DNA of 64,000 bases from Verrucomicrobiota bacterium. Lineage in GTDB: Bacteria; Verrucomicrobiota; Verrucomicrobiia; Palsa-1439. Position 1 is the first letter of the stretch; every line of letters begins with the position of its first letter. Of the stretch, positions 36,129-45,992 are shown in pieces. The translations under genes and the position numbers were made by a program. The DNA lies in the NCBI GenBank assembly GCA_003164675.1, contig PLTX01000044.1:45140-109139 (forward strand), given 5' to 3'. The notes beneath the pieces are model-generated. The model did no database searches. It saw only the letters and a list, made by a program, of their open reading frames with translations, and was not told where the DNA came from.

Positions 36129-37526
36129 TTGCTCAATCTACGCTACGATTTCAACAACTTGATGGCCGAGCGTGTCGGCGAGCATGGTGTCACCGACGCC
36201 GAACTCAAGGCGCTCGGGCCGAAGCTCGTCGCCGCCGCGGACGCGGTCGAGAAAGCCGCGCTCGGGTTCCGCAAGCTGCCCTACGACACGAAGCTCGTCG
36301 ACGAGGTCGCCGTCCTCGCCAGCGAAATCCAGGAGCGGTGCGACAATTTCGTCGTCGTCGGCATCGGCGGGTCGGCCCTCGGCAACCTCGCGCTCCACAG
36401 CGCGCTCAACCATCCCGAATACAACCATCTCATCCGCCCGCCCCGGCGCGGCCCGCGATTGTTCGTGGCCGACAACATCGACCCCGACCGCATCGCCGGG
36501 TTGCTCGACGCCATCGATCTCGACAACACCGTGTTCAACGTGATCACCAAGTCGGGCGGCACCGCCGAAACGATGAGCGAGTTCCTCATCTTCCGCGAAG
36601 CCCTCATCAAGAAGCTCGGTCCCGAGCGCCACGTCGAACACATCGTCATCACCACCGATCCCCAAACGGGCGAACTCCGCGAGATCGTGAAACATTTCGG
36701 CTACGCCTCGTTGCCGATCCCGCCCGACGTGGGCGGGCGTTTCTCCGTGCTCAGCGCCGTCGGCCTGCTCAGCGCGGCAGTCACGGGCATCGACATCCAC
36801 AAACTGCTTCGGGGCGCGGAGGAAATGAACGCGCTCTGCCAGAAATCCAAGAAGCTCTGGGAAAACCCGGCCCTCACCGGCGCGGCGTTGCATTATTTGA
36901 TGGACAAGGCCAAGGGCAAAAACATCCAGGTGATGATGCCGTACTCGCACGCGTTGCGCGACGTGGCGGATTGGTTCCGCCAACTCTGGGCCGAAAGCCT
37001 TGGGAAACGCGTCGATCGCGCGGGTAAACGGGTGCACTCCGGCCAGACGCCGGAAAAGGCGCTGGGCGTGACCGACCAGCACTCGGTCATGCAACTGTAT
37101 GTCGAGGGGCCGTTCGACAAGGTCATCACATTCCTGACCGTGGACGAATTCCACGCGACGGTGCCGATCCCGCCGGCGTTCCCCGATTTCGACGCCGTGA
37201 AGTATCTGGGCGGGCACACGCTCAACGAATTGATCGGGGCCGAGCAGCGGGCAACGGAACTGGCGCTCACCCAGAGCGGTAAACCGAACTGCGCCATACG
37301 CCTCCCGCGCGTGGATGAAGAAACCGTCGGCACGCTGCTCTATCTCCTCGAAATGCAGACCGCCTATGCGGGCGAGTTGTATAACATCAACGCCTTCGAC
37401 CAGCCCGGCGTCGAACCGGGCAGGAATTACGCCTATGGCCTGATGGGCCGCAAGGGATTCGAGTCGAAGCGCCGTGAGGTCGAGACGGCGGGCAAACCCA
37501 ACGCCAAATGGGTGGTGGGCGCGTGA
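36129..37526 (+). CDS. pgi: glucose-6-phosphate isomerase
   Basis: Interconverts glucose 6-phosphate and fructose 6-phosphate in glycolysis. The TTG at 36129 was chosen because GGGAGG lies about 9 bases upstream and the protein then starts 'LLNLRYDFNN', as in related enzymes (465 residues); a GTG at 36072 is the alternative. Signatures: 'VVVGIGGSALGN', 'VITKSGGTAETMSEF', the PGI pattern 'PPDVGGRFSVLSAVGL', 'WAESLGKRVD' and 'HSGQTPEKALGVTDQHS'. The stop overlaps the start of a decayed pyrE copy (GTGA), so the two were once coupled. Confidence 0.96.
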   Translation: MLNLRYDFNNLMAERVGEHGVTDAELKALGPKLVAAADAVEKAALGFRKLPYDTKLVDEVAVLASEIQERCDNFVVVGIGGSALGNLALHSALNHPEYNHLIRPPRRGPRLFVADNIDPDRIAGLLDAIDLDNTVFNVITKSGGTAETMSEFLIFREALIKKLGPERHVEHIVITTDPQTGELREIVKHFGYASLPIPPDVGGRFSVLSAVGLLSAAVTGIDIHKLLRGAEEMNALCQKSKKLWENPALTGAALHYLMDKAKGKNIQVMMPYSHALRDVADWFRQLWAESLGKRVDRAGKRVHSGQTPEKALGVTDQHSVMQLYVEGPFDKVITFLTVDEFHATVPIPPAFPDFDAVKYLGGHTLNELIGAEQRATELALTQSGKPNCAIRLPRVDEETVGTLLYLLEMQTAYAGELYNINAFDQPGVEPGRNYAYGLMGRKGFESKRREVETAGKPNAKWVVGA

Positions 37527-37700
37527 CCGACACCGAAGTCCTTCAAATCTTTCGCGACACCCGCGCATTGCCGAAACGACGGCAAAGTAGATTTTGGCGT
37601 ACAAGTGGAAAGTCTGCTAAGATTGCAGGTCGAGACGTTTGATCCGACGGCCTGCCCGCTGTGTAAGACGGGCCAACCGGTCATGAAGCCGGGGAGTTGA
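37523..37700 (+). pseudogene. pyrE: pyrE remnant with internal deletion
   Basis: GTG 37523 opens 'VTDTEVLQIFRDTRAL', the usual N-terminus of orotate phosphoribosyltransferase. From about 37577, in another frame, comes 'DGKVDFGVQVESLLRLQVE' and then '[20 protein letters not shown]' to TGA 37698-37700, the usual PyrE C-terminus with its CPLC motif. About 130 central residues, including the PRPP-binding loop, are missing and the frames do not match. The gene is therefore dead; uridylate synthesis must rely on another copy. Confidence 0.75.
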
Positions 37701-37735
37701 CGGGCCGGTCATCCCGGACGATGCGAGAGATTGAT

Positions 37736-40732
37736 ATGGTTAGCTGGATACTGAAAAAATTCTTAGGTTCGAAGAACCAGCGCGAAGTGAAACGGCTCTG
37801 GCCGATGGTGTACCGCGTCAACGAAATTGAAGCGGAATACCAGAAGCTCACCGACGAACAGCTTCGCGCGAAAACGGACGAATTCCGGAAGCGGCTCGCC
37901 GAGGGCACAGCATTGGATGACCTTTTGCCCGAGGCGTTCGCCGCGGTGAAGAATGCCTGCCGGCGTCTTCTGGGAAAAGAATGGCCGGTGCGCGGCCAAC
38001 CTTACAAATGGGACATGGTGCCGTTTGACGTGCAGGTCCTCGGCGGGATCGCCTTGCACAACGGACGGATCGCGGAAATGGCGACGGGCGAAGGCAAGAC
38101 GCTGGTCGCCACCATGCCGTTGTACCTGAACGCGCTCGCGGGCAACGCCCATCTCGTGACGGTGAACGATTATCTCGCCGCGCGCGACGCCGAGTGGGTC
38201 GGGGAAGTGCACAAGTTTCTCGGCCTTACCATCGGTTGCATCCAACACGACCAATCGCCGGCAGTGCGCCGCGCGCAATACACCTGCGATATCACCTACG
38301 GCACGAACGCCGAGTTCGGCTTCGACTATCTCCGCGACAATGGCATGGCCACGAACCTCGAAACCCAGGTGCAACGCGGCCATTTCTACGCCATTGTCGA
38401 CGAAGTCGACTCGATTCTCATCGACGAAGCGCGCACGCCGCTCATCATCAGCGGGCCGTCCACGGTGTCCACCCACGCGTACGACAAATACAAGCCACAG
38501 GTCGCCGAACTCTTCCGCGCGCAGACCATGTTCTGTAATCGACTGGTGAGCGACGCGAAGCAGTTGCTCGAAGGCCGCACCGACGCCGGGAAGACCAACG
38601 ACGATCTCAACCGCCAAGCCCAAGCCGGCCGCTTGTTGTACGAGGTCAAGCTCGGGATGCCGAAAAACAAGCAACTGCAGAAGATGATGGAAGAGCCGGA
38701 GATTCGGCAACTGGTGGACCAGGCGGAACTCGAAGTGCTGAAAGATTCGACCAAGAAAGACATGCTCAGCCTGAAAGAGGAACTCTTCTTCACGATCGAC
38801 GAAAAACAGCACGACGCCGACCTGACGGAGAAAGGCCGCAAATACCTCAATCCGAACGATCCCGACGCCTTTGTCATCCCCGACCTGGTCATGGCGTTGC
38901 AGGAGATCGATGCCCGCCAAACGCCGGAGGCTGAGCGCGAAAAAGAAAAGCAGCGCATTCAACAGGCCTTCGACGAGCGGAGCGAGAAGATCCACAACAT
39001 TTCGCAATTGCTGCGCGCCTACTGCCTCTTCGAGAAGGACGTCGAATACGTCGTTCAGGAAAACAAGGTGATGATCGTCGACGAATTCACCGGCCGGCTT
39101 ATGCCGGGCCGCCGCTGGAGCGACGGCTTGCACCAGGCGGTCGAGGCGAAGGAGGATGTGGCCATTGAGCGCGAGACGCAGACCCTGGCCACGATCACCA
39201 TCCAGAATTACTTCCGTCTGTACAAGAAATTGGCCGGCATGACCGGCACCGCGGAGACCGAGGCGACCGAATTCCAAAACATCTACAAACTCGGCGTCAT
39301 CGTGGTCCCCACCAACAAGCCTTGCGTGCGGAAAGACGAAAACGACGTCATCTACAAAACGCGCCGGGAGAAGTACAACGCCATCATCGATGAGATCGTC
39401 GAGCGGCATCGCAAAGGGCAACCGTTGCTGGTCGGCACCGTGAGCGTCGAAGCCAGCGAAGTGCTGTCACGCATGTTGGGCCGCCAGCGAATTCCCCACA
39501 ACGTCCTGAACGCCAAATACCACCAGCGCGAAGCCGAGATCGTGGCCCGCGCGGGCCAGCGCGGTTCCGTCACCATCGCCACCAACATGGCGGGCCGTGG
39601 CACCGACATCAAGCTCGGCGAAGGCGTGCCCGACGTCGGCGGGTTGCACGTGATCGGCAGCGAGCGCCACGAAGCGCGGCGCATCGACCGCCAGCTCCGC
39701 GGGCGTTGCGCGCGGCAGGGCGACCCGGGCAGCAGCCGATTCTACGTGTCATTGGAAGACGATCTGATGCGGTTGTTCGGGGGCGGACGGATCGGCAATG
39801 TCATGGAAAAGCTGGGGATGAAGGAAGGCGAGGCGCTCGTCCATAGCTGGCTCAACCGGTCCATCGAAACCGCCCAGCGCCGCGTGGAAGAGCACCATTT
39901 CTCCATCCGCAAACACACGTTGGAGTATGACGACGTGATGAACAAACAGCGCGAGGTGCTGTACGGCTTCCGCAACGACATCATCCACAGCGAGAACCCG
40001 CGCGAGGCGATCTTCGACATCATCGAGGAGGTCGTCGAGGCGCGGGTTGTCGAGTATTGCCCCGAGGACAAACCGGTCGACGAGTGGGACCTCGAGGCAT
40101 TGCTGCGGTGGGTGAACCAGGCGTTTCCGATCGGCTTGCGCAAAGAGCACATTGCCGGCAAGACCGCCGCAGAACTGCGCGATGTCATCCTCGAGAAGGT
40201 CAAGCGCGCCTACGAGGCGAAGGCGGCCAATGAAAACCCCGACGCGCTCAAGGCCATCGAACGGCTCATCGTTCTCAACGCGCTGGACCGGCTCTGGCAG
40301 GAGCATCTGTACAACATGGACCAGCTCCGCGACGGCATCGGCCTGCGCGCCTACGGCCAGAAAGACCCGTTGGTCGAGTACAAGACCGAGGCGTTCGCCA
40401 TGTTCGACGAGATGCAGGACAACGTGAAGAACGAGATCGCCAACAACGTCTTCCGCTCCGCCAGTTCGCTGGCAGCCTTCGAGAATTTCTTGCGGGCCCT
40501 GCCAACACAACTCAGTGGGCCGGATTTGGATTCAGGTTCAGCCCTGGGTCAGACCCCAAGACCACCAGGGGCTAAATCGCCAGGTGCCGCCGCTGGCAAA
40601 GACATCGTTGAAGAAGCCATCGAAAAAACCACGGCGCCCATTCGTCGTGATGTGCCGAAAGTTGGCCGCAACGAGCCGTGTCCCTGCGGCAGCGGCAAGA
40701 AATACAAGAACTGCTGCGGAAGAAACGCCTGA
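37736..40732 (+). CDS. secA: preprotein translocase ATPase SecA
   Basis: The motor that pushes unfolded preproteins through SecYEG. With the ATG at 37736 ('[19 protein letters not shown]') it has 998 residues, longer than the E. coli protein (901) mainly in the nucleotide-binding/cross-linking region. Walker A '[20 protein letters not shown]', DEAD-like '[20 protein letters not shown]', '[20 protein letters not shown]' and '[15 protein letters not shown]' are all present. The C-terminus carries the zinc motif '[18 protein letters not shown]', which binds SecB or ribosomes. The linker before it contains GGGTCAGACCCC, a word also seen in intergenic DNA here. An upstream ATG at 37721 is possible. 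Confidence 0.97.
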   Translation: MVSWILKKFLGSKNQREVKRLWPMVYRVNEIEAEYQKLTDEQLRAKTDEFRKRLAEGTALDDLLPEAFAAVKNACRRLLGKEWPVRGQPYKWDMVPFDVQVLGGIALHNGRIAEMATGEGKTLVATMPLYLNALAGNAHLVTVNDYLAARDAEWVGEVHKFLGLTIGCIQHDQSPAVRRAQYTCDITYGTNAEFGFDYLRDNGMATNLETQVQRGHFYAIVDEVDSILIDEARTPLIISGPSTVSTHAYDKYKPQVAELFRAQTMFCNRLVSDAKQLLEGRTDAGKTNDDLNRQAQAGRLLYEVKLGMPKNKQLQKMMEEPEIRQLVDQAELEVLKDSTKKDMLSLKEELFFTIDEKQHDADLTEKGRKYLNPNDPDAFVIPDLVMALQEIDARQTPEAEREKEKQRIQQAFDERSEKIHNISQLLRAYCLFEKDVEYVVQENKVMIVDEFTGRLMPGRRWSDGLHQAVEAKEDVAIERETQTLATITIQNYFRLYKKLAGMTGTAETEATEFQNIYKLGVIVVPTNKPCVRKDENDVIYKTRREKYNAIIDEIVERHRKGQPLLVGTVSVEASEVLSRMLGRQRIPHNVLNAKYHQREAEIVARAGQRGSVTIATNMAGRGTDIKLGEGVPDVGGLHVIGSERHEARRIDRQLRGRCARQGDPGSSRFYVSLEDDLMRLFGGGRIGNVMEKLGMKEGEALVHSWLNRSIETAQRRVEEHHFSIRKHTLEYDDVMNKQREVLYGFRNDIIHSENPREAIFDIIEEVVEARVVEYCPEDKPVDEWDLEALLRWVNQAFPIGLRKEHIAGKTAAELRDVILEKVKRAYEAKAANENPDALKAIERLIVLNALDRLWQEHLYNMDQLRDGIGLRAYGQKDPLVEYKTEAFAMFDEMQDNVKNEIANNVFRSASSLAAFENFLRALPTQLSGPDLDSGSALGQTPRPPGAKSPGAAAGKDIVEEAIEKTTAPIRRDVPKVGRNEPCPCGSGKKYKNCCGRNA

Positions 40733-40799
40733 ACGTTCCACGCTCAACCGTGAACCTTCAACGGCCCATGAGTTGTTCAGGCGCTCGAAAGGTTGACTG

Positions 40800-42413
40800 T
40801 TGAGCATCGGAAATTGGAACCGGAAAGTTGTGTTGGGTCGTTGGCTGCTGCCCGTCATTACCGGCGTTTCATCGGCATGGGCGTTTCCCCCCTTCAACAT
40901 GGGGCAGATGGCCTGGCTGTCCCTGGTGCCACTCCTGTTTGCCATCGAGAACTGCCCGCGGGGAGAAGCGTTCCGCCGCGGCTACATCGCCGGCCTGGCG
41001 TTCTTCGGAATGACGACGTGGTGGGTGGTGCATGTCAGTGTGCCCGGTGCCATCGCGCTCATCGCTTTTCTCGCACTCTACTTCGGCGCGGCGGCGGCTG
41101 CGTTCGCGATGGTGAGGACGCGGATCGCCGGAACGAACACCGCATCGACGAGTGGAGTCGACGATTCTGTTGTTCGAAACCTGGCCGCCGCCGTGGTTGG
41201 CACGGCGTGTTGGACAACGCTCGAATGGGTGCGCGGATGGTTCCTGTTGGGCGGCTTTCCGTGGAACTTTCTCGGCGTGAGCCAATGGCAAGCGGGCCCG
41301 CTGATCCAATTCGCCAGCGTGACGGGCGTGTACGGCATCTCCGCGCTGTTGTGCTTTGTGAACTACGCGTTCTATTTCACAATTCGCCGGTTCATCCGTC
41401 AAATCGGCAAGCCAGCTCCGCTCCGTCGCTTGAGCTGGGAGTTTTATATTGCGATGGTGCTGGTGTGTCTGACCTTCATACGCGGGATCGGGGAGATCAG
41501 ATCGGGCCAGGAACAGGAGACCCGCACCCTCCGTCTGGGGCTCGTGCAGCCGGACATTCCCCAGTCGCTGAAGTTCGAACCCGGCGAGAAAAAACTGATT
41601 CTCAGCCGACTGGCCGATCAGACGGATGTGCTGCTGGCCGATCACCCGGATTTGATCGTCTGGCCGGAAACCGCCATGCCTTGGGTCATTCAGAACGACC
41701 GGGAATCCGTCGAATTGGTCACCAACATCCTCGCGAAGTCGAAGGCCTATCTGCTGACCGGATATTTTGACGATCGCTACCCCAAGCTATACAACGCGGC
41801 CATTCTGTTCACTCCCCAAAGGGGAATCGCGGGCGTTTACCGCAAAATTCACCTCGTTCCGTTCGGCGAATACGTCCCGCTGCGGTCAATCTGGGCGCCC
41901 TTGTTGAAGAGGGTCGGGCCCAAGGACTACAACGTGGACAACTTCTTCGACATGAGCACCGGCAATGACTACACAGTCTTCGAAGTGAACGGATCTCGGT
42001 TTGGGGCCGTCATCTGCTTCGAGGACACGGTGCCGGGCCTGTATCGGAGCTTTGTGCAGCGCGATGTCGACTTCATGGTCAATCTCACCAACGACGCGTG
42101 GTTCAAAACCTCGCCGGAATTGCAGATCCACCTCGCCAACGCCGTCTTCCGCGCCGTGGAAAACCGCCGGCCGCTGGTGCGCGCCACGAACAATGGTGTC
42201 ACCTGCGTTGTGAGCGAGCACGGCTTCATTCGGTCCCGGTGCTTGCCGTTCGCGCAAGGCAGCCTGAGTTGCGAATTGTCCCTGCCCGCCGACCGCACGG
42301 AAACGTTCTACACCCGGCACGGGGATGTTTTCGTGGCCGCATGCGCGGCCATCTCGGTGATTGGAATCGGGCTTGCCGCGTTTCGCGGCAATCGGCTAGA
42401 GTCCCGAGCATGA
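40800..42413 (+). CDS. lnt: apolipoprotein N-acyltransferase
   Basis: Adds the third acyl chain to lipoproteins in the inner membrane, in keeping with the many lipoproteins encoded here. 537 residues (E. coli 512) from a TTG at 40800 with AAAGG seven bases upstream. About seven TM helices precede the nitrilase-like domain, whose catalytic residues are visible: Glu290 in 'VWPETAMPW', Lys349 in 'YRKIHLVPFGEY' and Cys406 in 'AVICFEDTVPGLYR'. The stop overlaps plsY by four bases. The 67 bases between secA and lnt contain CAACCGTGAACCTTCAACGG, a repeat-like string. Confidence 0.95.
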   Translation: MSIGNWNRKVVLGRWLLPVITGVSSAWAFPPFNMGQMAWLSLVPLLFAIENCPRGEAFRRGYIAGLAFFGMTTWWVVHVSVPGAIALIAFLALYFGAAAAAFAMVRTRIAGTNTASTSGVDDSVVRNLAAAVVGTACWTTLEWVRGWFLLGGFPWNFLGVSQWQAGPLIQFASVTGVYGISALLCFVNYAFYFTIRRFIRQIGKPAPLRRLSWEFYIAMVLVCLTFIRGIGEIRSGQEQETRTLRLGLVQPDIPQSLKFEPGEKKLILSRLADQTDVLLADHPDLIVWPETAMPWVIQNDRESVELVTNILAKSKAYLLTGYFDDRYPKLYNAAILFTPQRGIAGVYRKIHLVPFGEYVPLRSIWAPLLKRVGPKDYNVDNFFDMSTGNDYTVFEVNGSRFGAVICFEDTVPGLYRSFVQRDVDFMVNLTNDAWFKTSPELQIHLANAVFRAVENRRPLVRATNNGVTCVVSEHGFIRSRCLPFAQGSLSCELSLPADRTETFYTRHGDVFVAACAAISVIGIGLAAFRGNRLESRA

Positions 42414-43042
42414 CGTGGCTCATATTCGCCGGGAGCGCGGTCGTTTCGTATGTTCTCGGTTCGATACCCACCGGGTTTTTGTGGGCGAAATCGCGCGGGA
42501 TCGACATCCGCAAAGTCGGTAGCGGCAATATCGGCGCAACGAACGTCATGCGCACGCTCGGTAGAGGGCCGGGCATTGCCGTGCTGGTCATTGATGCCCT
42601 GAAAGGCTTCCTGCCCGTCTGGATCGCGCCCCTTGTGTTTTCGAATGTCGACCCCCTGTGGTTGCGGATTACCTGCTGCGTGTTCGTCGTCGCGGGTCAC
42701 AACTGGACATGCTGGCTCAAGTTCAAAGGCGGCAAGGGCGTCGCGACCAGCGCGGGCGCGCTGCTGGCGTTTCTGACGCTGCCGTTGTTGTGCGGCCTTG
42801 GCGTGTGGCTCATCGTGTTCGGCATCTGGCGATATGTATCACTGGCATCCATCAGCGCGGCGGTGGTGGTACCGGTCGCTGCGTGGTTCCTGCAAAGTGA
42901 CCCGAGGCTTTTCATGTTTACGGCGGTCGTATGTGCGGTCATCATTTACAAGCACAAGTCGAATATCCAACGCTTGTTGGCGGGAACAGAGAACCGGATT
43001 GGCAAGCCGAAACCCGAAAGCGGCGGAGGCGCGGTGGCATGA
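42410..43042 (+). CDS. plsY: glycerol-3-phosphate acyltransferase PlsY
   Basis: Transfers an acyl group from acyl-phosphate to glycerol 3-phosphate, the first step of phospholipid synthesis. 210 residues with about six TM helices. The conserved loops are 'GSIPTGFLWAKSRGIDIRKV', 'GSGNIGATNVMRTLGRGPG' and 'KFKGGKGVATSAG'. The ATG at 42410 overlaps the lnt stop (ATGA), and its own stop overlaps gpsA (ATGA), so lnt-plsY-gpsA form a coupled operon. An unusually basic C-terminal tail of about 20 residues ends the protein. Confidence 0.96.
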   Translation: MTWLIFAGSAVVSYVLGSIPTGFLWAKSRGIDIRKVGSGNIGATNVMRTLGRGPGIAVLVIDALKGFLPVWIAPLVFSNVDPLWLRITCCVFVVAGHNWTCWLKFKGGKGVATSAGALLAFLTLPLLCGLGVWLIVFGIWRYVSLASISAAVVVPVAAWFLQSDPRLFMFTAVVCAVIIYKHKSNIQRLLAGTENRIGKPKPESGGGAVA

Positions 43043-44034
43043 ACGTCACGGTCATCGGTACAGGCGGGTGGGGGACAGCGCTGGCGGTCTTGCTCCATGG
43101 GAACGGTCATAAAGTGGCGCTGTGGGGCCGGCTTCCCGAGGAAGTTGATCCGATCCTGGCGGCGGGTGAGAACAAAGCCTTCCTCCCGGGGGTGAAGATC
43201 CCCAGGGAAATCCTGGTAACGCTCGACACGGGGTCCGCGCTTCGCGGGGCCGAACTGGTGGTGCTCGCCGTTCCCTCGCATGGGATGCGATCCATCTGCG
43301 AGAAGCTAAAGCAATTCCTCACGCCCGGTCTGCCGTTGGTCAGCGTCGCCAAGGGGATCGAGAACGAAACAGGGGCGCGCATGAGCGAGGTCATCGCGGA
43401 CGTGCTCCAGACGGACCGGATCATCGCGCTCTCGGGCCCGAGCCACGCCGAAGAAGTCGGACGGGGCATCCCCACCGCCGTGGTCGTGGCCGCCAAAGAT
43501 CAGGGGCTGGCGACGACCGCTCAAAAAGCGTTCATGAATGAGCGGTTCCGCATTTACACGCACGACGACATCATTGGTGTCGAGCTGGGCGGCGCGCTCA
43601 AGAACGTCATTGCCATCGCCGCCGGTGCCTGCGATGGGATTGGCTTCGGCGACAACACCAAGGCGGCGCTGTGTACGCGCGGTTTGGCGGAGATGACCCG
43701 GCTCGGGGTGGCATTGGGTGCGCGGCGGGACACCTTGTTCGGATTGAGCGGCGTGGGCGACCTGATTGTCACCGCCTTTAGCCGCCACAGCCGCAACCGC
43801 AACTTCGGCGAACGACTGGGCAAGGGCGAAACGGTTGAGCAGATTGCCGCGAGCACACCAATGGTCGCCGAAGGCGTCAAAACCGCCAAATCAGCCTGGC
43901 AAGTGGCGCGCCGTCTGGGTGTCGACGTGCCTATCACATCCCAGGTGTACGCGATCATTTACGAGGGCAAGGCCCCCAAACAGGCCGTACGGGACCTGAT
44001 GACGCGGGAAGCCAAGCCGGAATTCGGTTCGTGA
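43039..44034 (+). CDS. gpsA: NAD(P)-dependent glycerol-3-phosphate dehydrogenase
   Basis: Makes sn-glycerol 3-phosphate from dihydroxyacetone phosphate, the substrate of the preceding PlsY. 331 residues. The N-terminal Rossmann motif is 'VTVIGTGGWGTALAVLL'; 'VSVAKGIENETG', 'ALSGPSHAEEVGRGIPTAVV', 'GGALKNVIAIAAGACDGIGF' with the catalytic Lys, and 'DNTKAALCTRGLAEMTRLG' are the family blocks. ATGA overlap with plsY. Confidence 0.97.
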   Translation: MNVTVIGTGGWGTALAVLLHGNGHKVALWGRLPEEVDPILAAGENKAFLPGVKIPREILVTLDTGSALRGAELVVLAVPSHGMRSICEKLKQFLTPGLPLVSVAKGIENETGARMSEVIADVLQTDRIIALSGPSHAEEVGRGIPTAVVVAAKDQGLATTAQKAFMNERFRIYTHDDIIGVELGGALKNVIAIAAGACDGIGFGDNTKAALCTRGLAEMTRLGVALGARRDTLFGLSGVGDLIVTAFSRHSRNRNFGERLGKGETVEQIAASTPMVAEGVKTAKSAWQVARRLGVDVPITSQVYAIIYEGKAPKQAVRDLMTREAKPEFGS

Positions 44035-44095
44035 GGAGGTAGACCAACGAACAGTTGCGCCCCCGACGCGGTCAAAACGGTGGGAACTTTTCTTC

Positions 44096-44704
44096 ATGGA
44101 GCGTGTCATACAACCGGACGCTGAGAAAACGGCAAGCGACCATGAGTTGCTGGACCGCTGCCGGGCCGGCGATGAAGAGGCGTTCGATGATTTGGTGCGG
44201 CGCCACCAGCAACGGGCGTTCAATGTCGCCTTTCAGGTTCTTCGCGACCGGGAAGACGCCGCCGAGGTGGCCCAGGACGCGTTTGTGAGGATTTATCGAA
44301 GCGTGGAAAATTTTCGTGGGGACTGCGAGTTCACCACCTGGCTGCACCAGATCGTGGTGAACCTCGCCCGCAACAAGCATCGCTGGTGGAAACGGCGGGG
44401 CCGCCAATCGAGTGTGTCTTTGGACAGCCCGGTGGAGATCGCCGATGGCGAAGTGCCGATGCAGGTACCGGCAAGCGGCGATGCGCCGGATGTGGAAACG
44501 GTGAAAGCCGAGTTTGTGGAACTGCTCAGCCGACGGATGGAGGAATTGCCGCGCAAACTTCGCGAGGTGCTGGTGCTGCGCAACGTTGAAGACCTGAGCT
44601 ACGAGCAAATCGCCGTCGTGCTGGATTGTTCCATCGGCACGGTCAAGTCCCGAATCGCGCGGGCGCGGGAAGCGTTGCGGGAACGCATGCGGGAGGAAAG
44701 ATGA
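44096..44704 (+). CDS. ECF-type RNA polymerase sigma factor
   Basis: A 202-residue extracytoplasmic-function sigma factor of the RpoE/SigW type. Region 2 is 'ELLDRCRAGDEEAFDDLVRR' through 'NFRGDCEFTTWLHQIVVNLA', and region 4 is 'LPRKLREVLVLRNVEDLSYE' with the helix-turn-helix 'IAVVLDCSIGTVKSRIARAR'. A linker of about 45 residues joins them. The next gene, 10 bases after its stop, encodes its likely anti-sigma factor, the usual arrangement for stress-responsive control. Confidence 0.95.
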   Translation: MERVIQPDAEKTASDHELLDRCRAGDEEAFDDLVRRHQQRAFNVAFQVLRDREDAAEVAQDAFVRIYRSVENFRGDCEFTTWLHQIVVNLARNKHRWWKRRGRQSSVSLDSPVEIADGEVPMQVPASGDAPDVETVKAEFVELLSRRMEELPRKLREVLVLRNVEDLSYEQIAVVLDCSIGTVKSRIARAREALRERMREER

Positions 44705-44714
44705 GGGCCAACGG

Positions 44715-45992
44715 ATGAAAGACTGCGATGTCATCCAGCCGGAATTGTCGGCGTATGTGGACGGAGAGTTGACTCCGCATCGACGAGAACTTGTTGAGGC
44801 GCATCTGGCGTCGTGCCCGCGGTGCCAGGAGGCACTCGCCCAATTGAAGACCCTCACCGTCGGCGTGGCGGCGCTACCGAAGCTGCAACCATCACCGCGA
44901 TTCCTCGTCGAGGTGCGCCGCAAGATCGCGCGTGGCGACAGGCCCGAGGCGCTGACATGGCACGACCATCTGTTCCGGCCATTCTGGTTAAAGGTTCCGC
45001 TGGAACTCGCGGCGCTTGTTGCCGTCACGGTTTTGGTGACGCGATTGAAGGAGCAACCAGCCGTCGAGACCGTCGTCAGCGACCAGTTGGCTCAGGCGGA
45101 GAACTCCGGGAACGACCAGTCGCCCGCAGCGGAAATCGAAGCGAAGCCCGAACAGCCAGCCGCAATGGAGCCGGCGCCAGCACCTCAGCCTCCGTCGCCG
45201 GCAGCAGTCCCGGAAAACGAGGTGGCAACTGCTCCCGCGGGCGAGCCCACGCCGTCACAAGAAGCAGCGACGACAACGGAGAATGGAAACGAATCGGCGG
45301 GAGATGTTGTGCCTGCTACCGTGTCTGGAGACTTCCAAGCGCCGGGCCCACAGGCGAAAACGGCTGTCGCAGGGAAGGCAGGCGGCAACAAGCCAGCCGT
45401 CCAGTCAAGACGAAGGGTGGCTGCGGTTAATCGTGGGACCGTTGGTCTCGGGATCACACCGATTCCGTCTGCCGCCGAGGTCTCCACGTTGGCACGGAAC
45501 GTCGGAATCGAGCCCTCCAAACTCGGCGGAGTCGTAGTGGTTCGTTCCCGGGACCTGAACGAGGTGCAGGGTCGGGCCGAACAACTGGCGGCCCGATGCA
45601 ACGGAAAAGTCATTTCGGTTCCGCCATCAATGGGGTCGACCGGGCAGATCTTCTTCGTGGAGGTGCCGCGGGAATATGCGGCGTCGTTCAAATTGGATCT
45701 CGAGCAGAATGCCGCCTCCTCGTCGCCGTCAACGAATGCATTGGTTGCCGGGGTCGCGGTCTTCACCACCAATGCTTCGCCCTTGTCGGCAACCTCCACC
45801 GCGCGAGTCGTGGGCGTCCTGACCGGTGGTATCGAGACGAACGTCGCCTTCAACGGTTCCGGTCAGCTTACGTTGGCCAACAACCCTCGGGCACAAGCGG
45901 CCGCAACGACGGTACTGGAGATATTGGTTGTGGCGCCGCCCAGCCTCGCCCCGACGAATACAACGTCCGTTCCGGCGACGCCGGCAAATTAA
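44715..45992 (+). CDS. zinc-finger anti-sigma factor with long periplasmic part
   Basis: A 425-residue membrane protein. The N-terminal about 45 residues carry the anti-sigma zinc motif in 'VEAHLASCPRCQEALAQLK' (HxxxCxxC). One TM helix ('LELAALVAVTVLVT') is near residue 100. The periplasmic part starts with a Pro/Ala/Glu-rich stretch (about 115-210) and then a domain of about 100 residues ('GIEPSKLGGVVVVRSRDLNE' … 'FFVEVPREYAASF') of unknown family, possibly the signal sensor. It should hold the upstream sigma factor until a signal triggers release. Its TAA shares four bases (TTAA) with the stop of the convergent TPR gene. Confidence 0.85.
   Translation: MKDCDVIQPELSAYVDGELTPHRRELVEAHLASCPRCQEALAQLKTLTVGVAALPKLQPSPRFLVEVRRKIARGDRPEALTWHDHLFRPFWLKVPLELAALVAVTVLVTRLKEQPAVETVVSDQLAQAENSGNDQSPAAEIEAKPEQPAAMEPAPAPQPPSPAAVPENEVATAPAGEPTPSQEAATTTENGNESAGDVVPATVSGDFQAPGPQAKTAVAGKAGGNKPAVQSRRRVAAVNRGTVGLGITPIPSAAEVSTLARNVGIEPSKLGGVVVVRSRDLNEVQGRAEQLAARCNGKVISVPPSMGSTGQIFFVEVPREYAASFKLDLEQNAASSSPSTNALVAGVAVFTTNASPLSATSTARVVGVLTGGIETNVAFNGSGQLTLANNPRAQAAATTVLEILVVAPPSLAPTNTTSVPATPAN

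Noticed and set aside
36138..37604. Open frame of 488 codons antisense to pgi
   Set aside because: Shadow of pgi; the sense strand carries the PGI signatures.
37763..39421. Open frame of 552 codons antisense to secA
   Set aside because: Shadow of the well-supported secA sequence; no start signal and biased composition.
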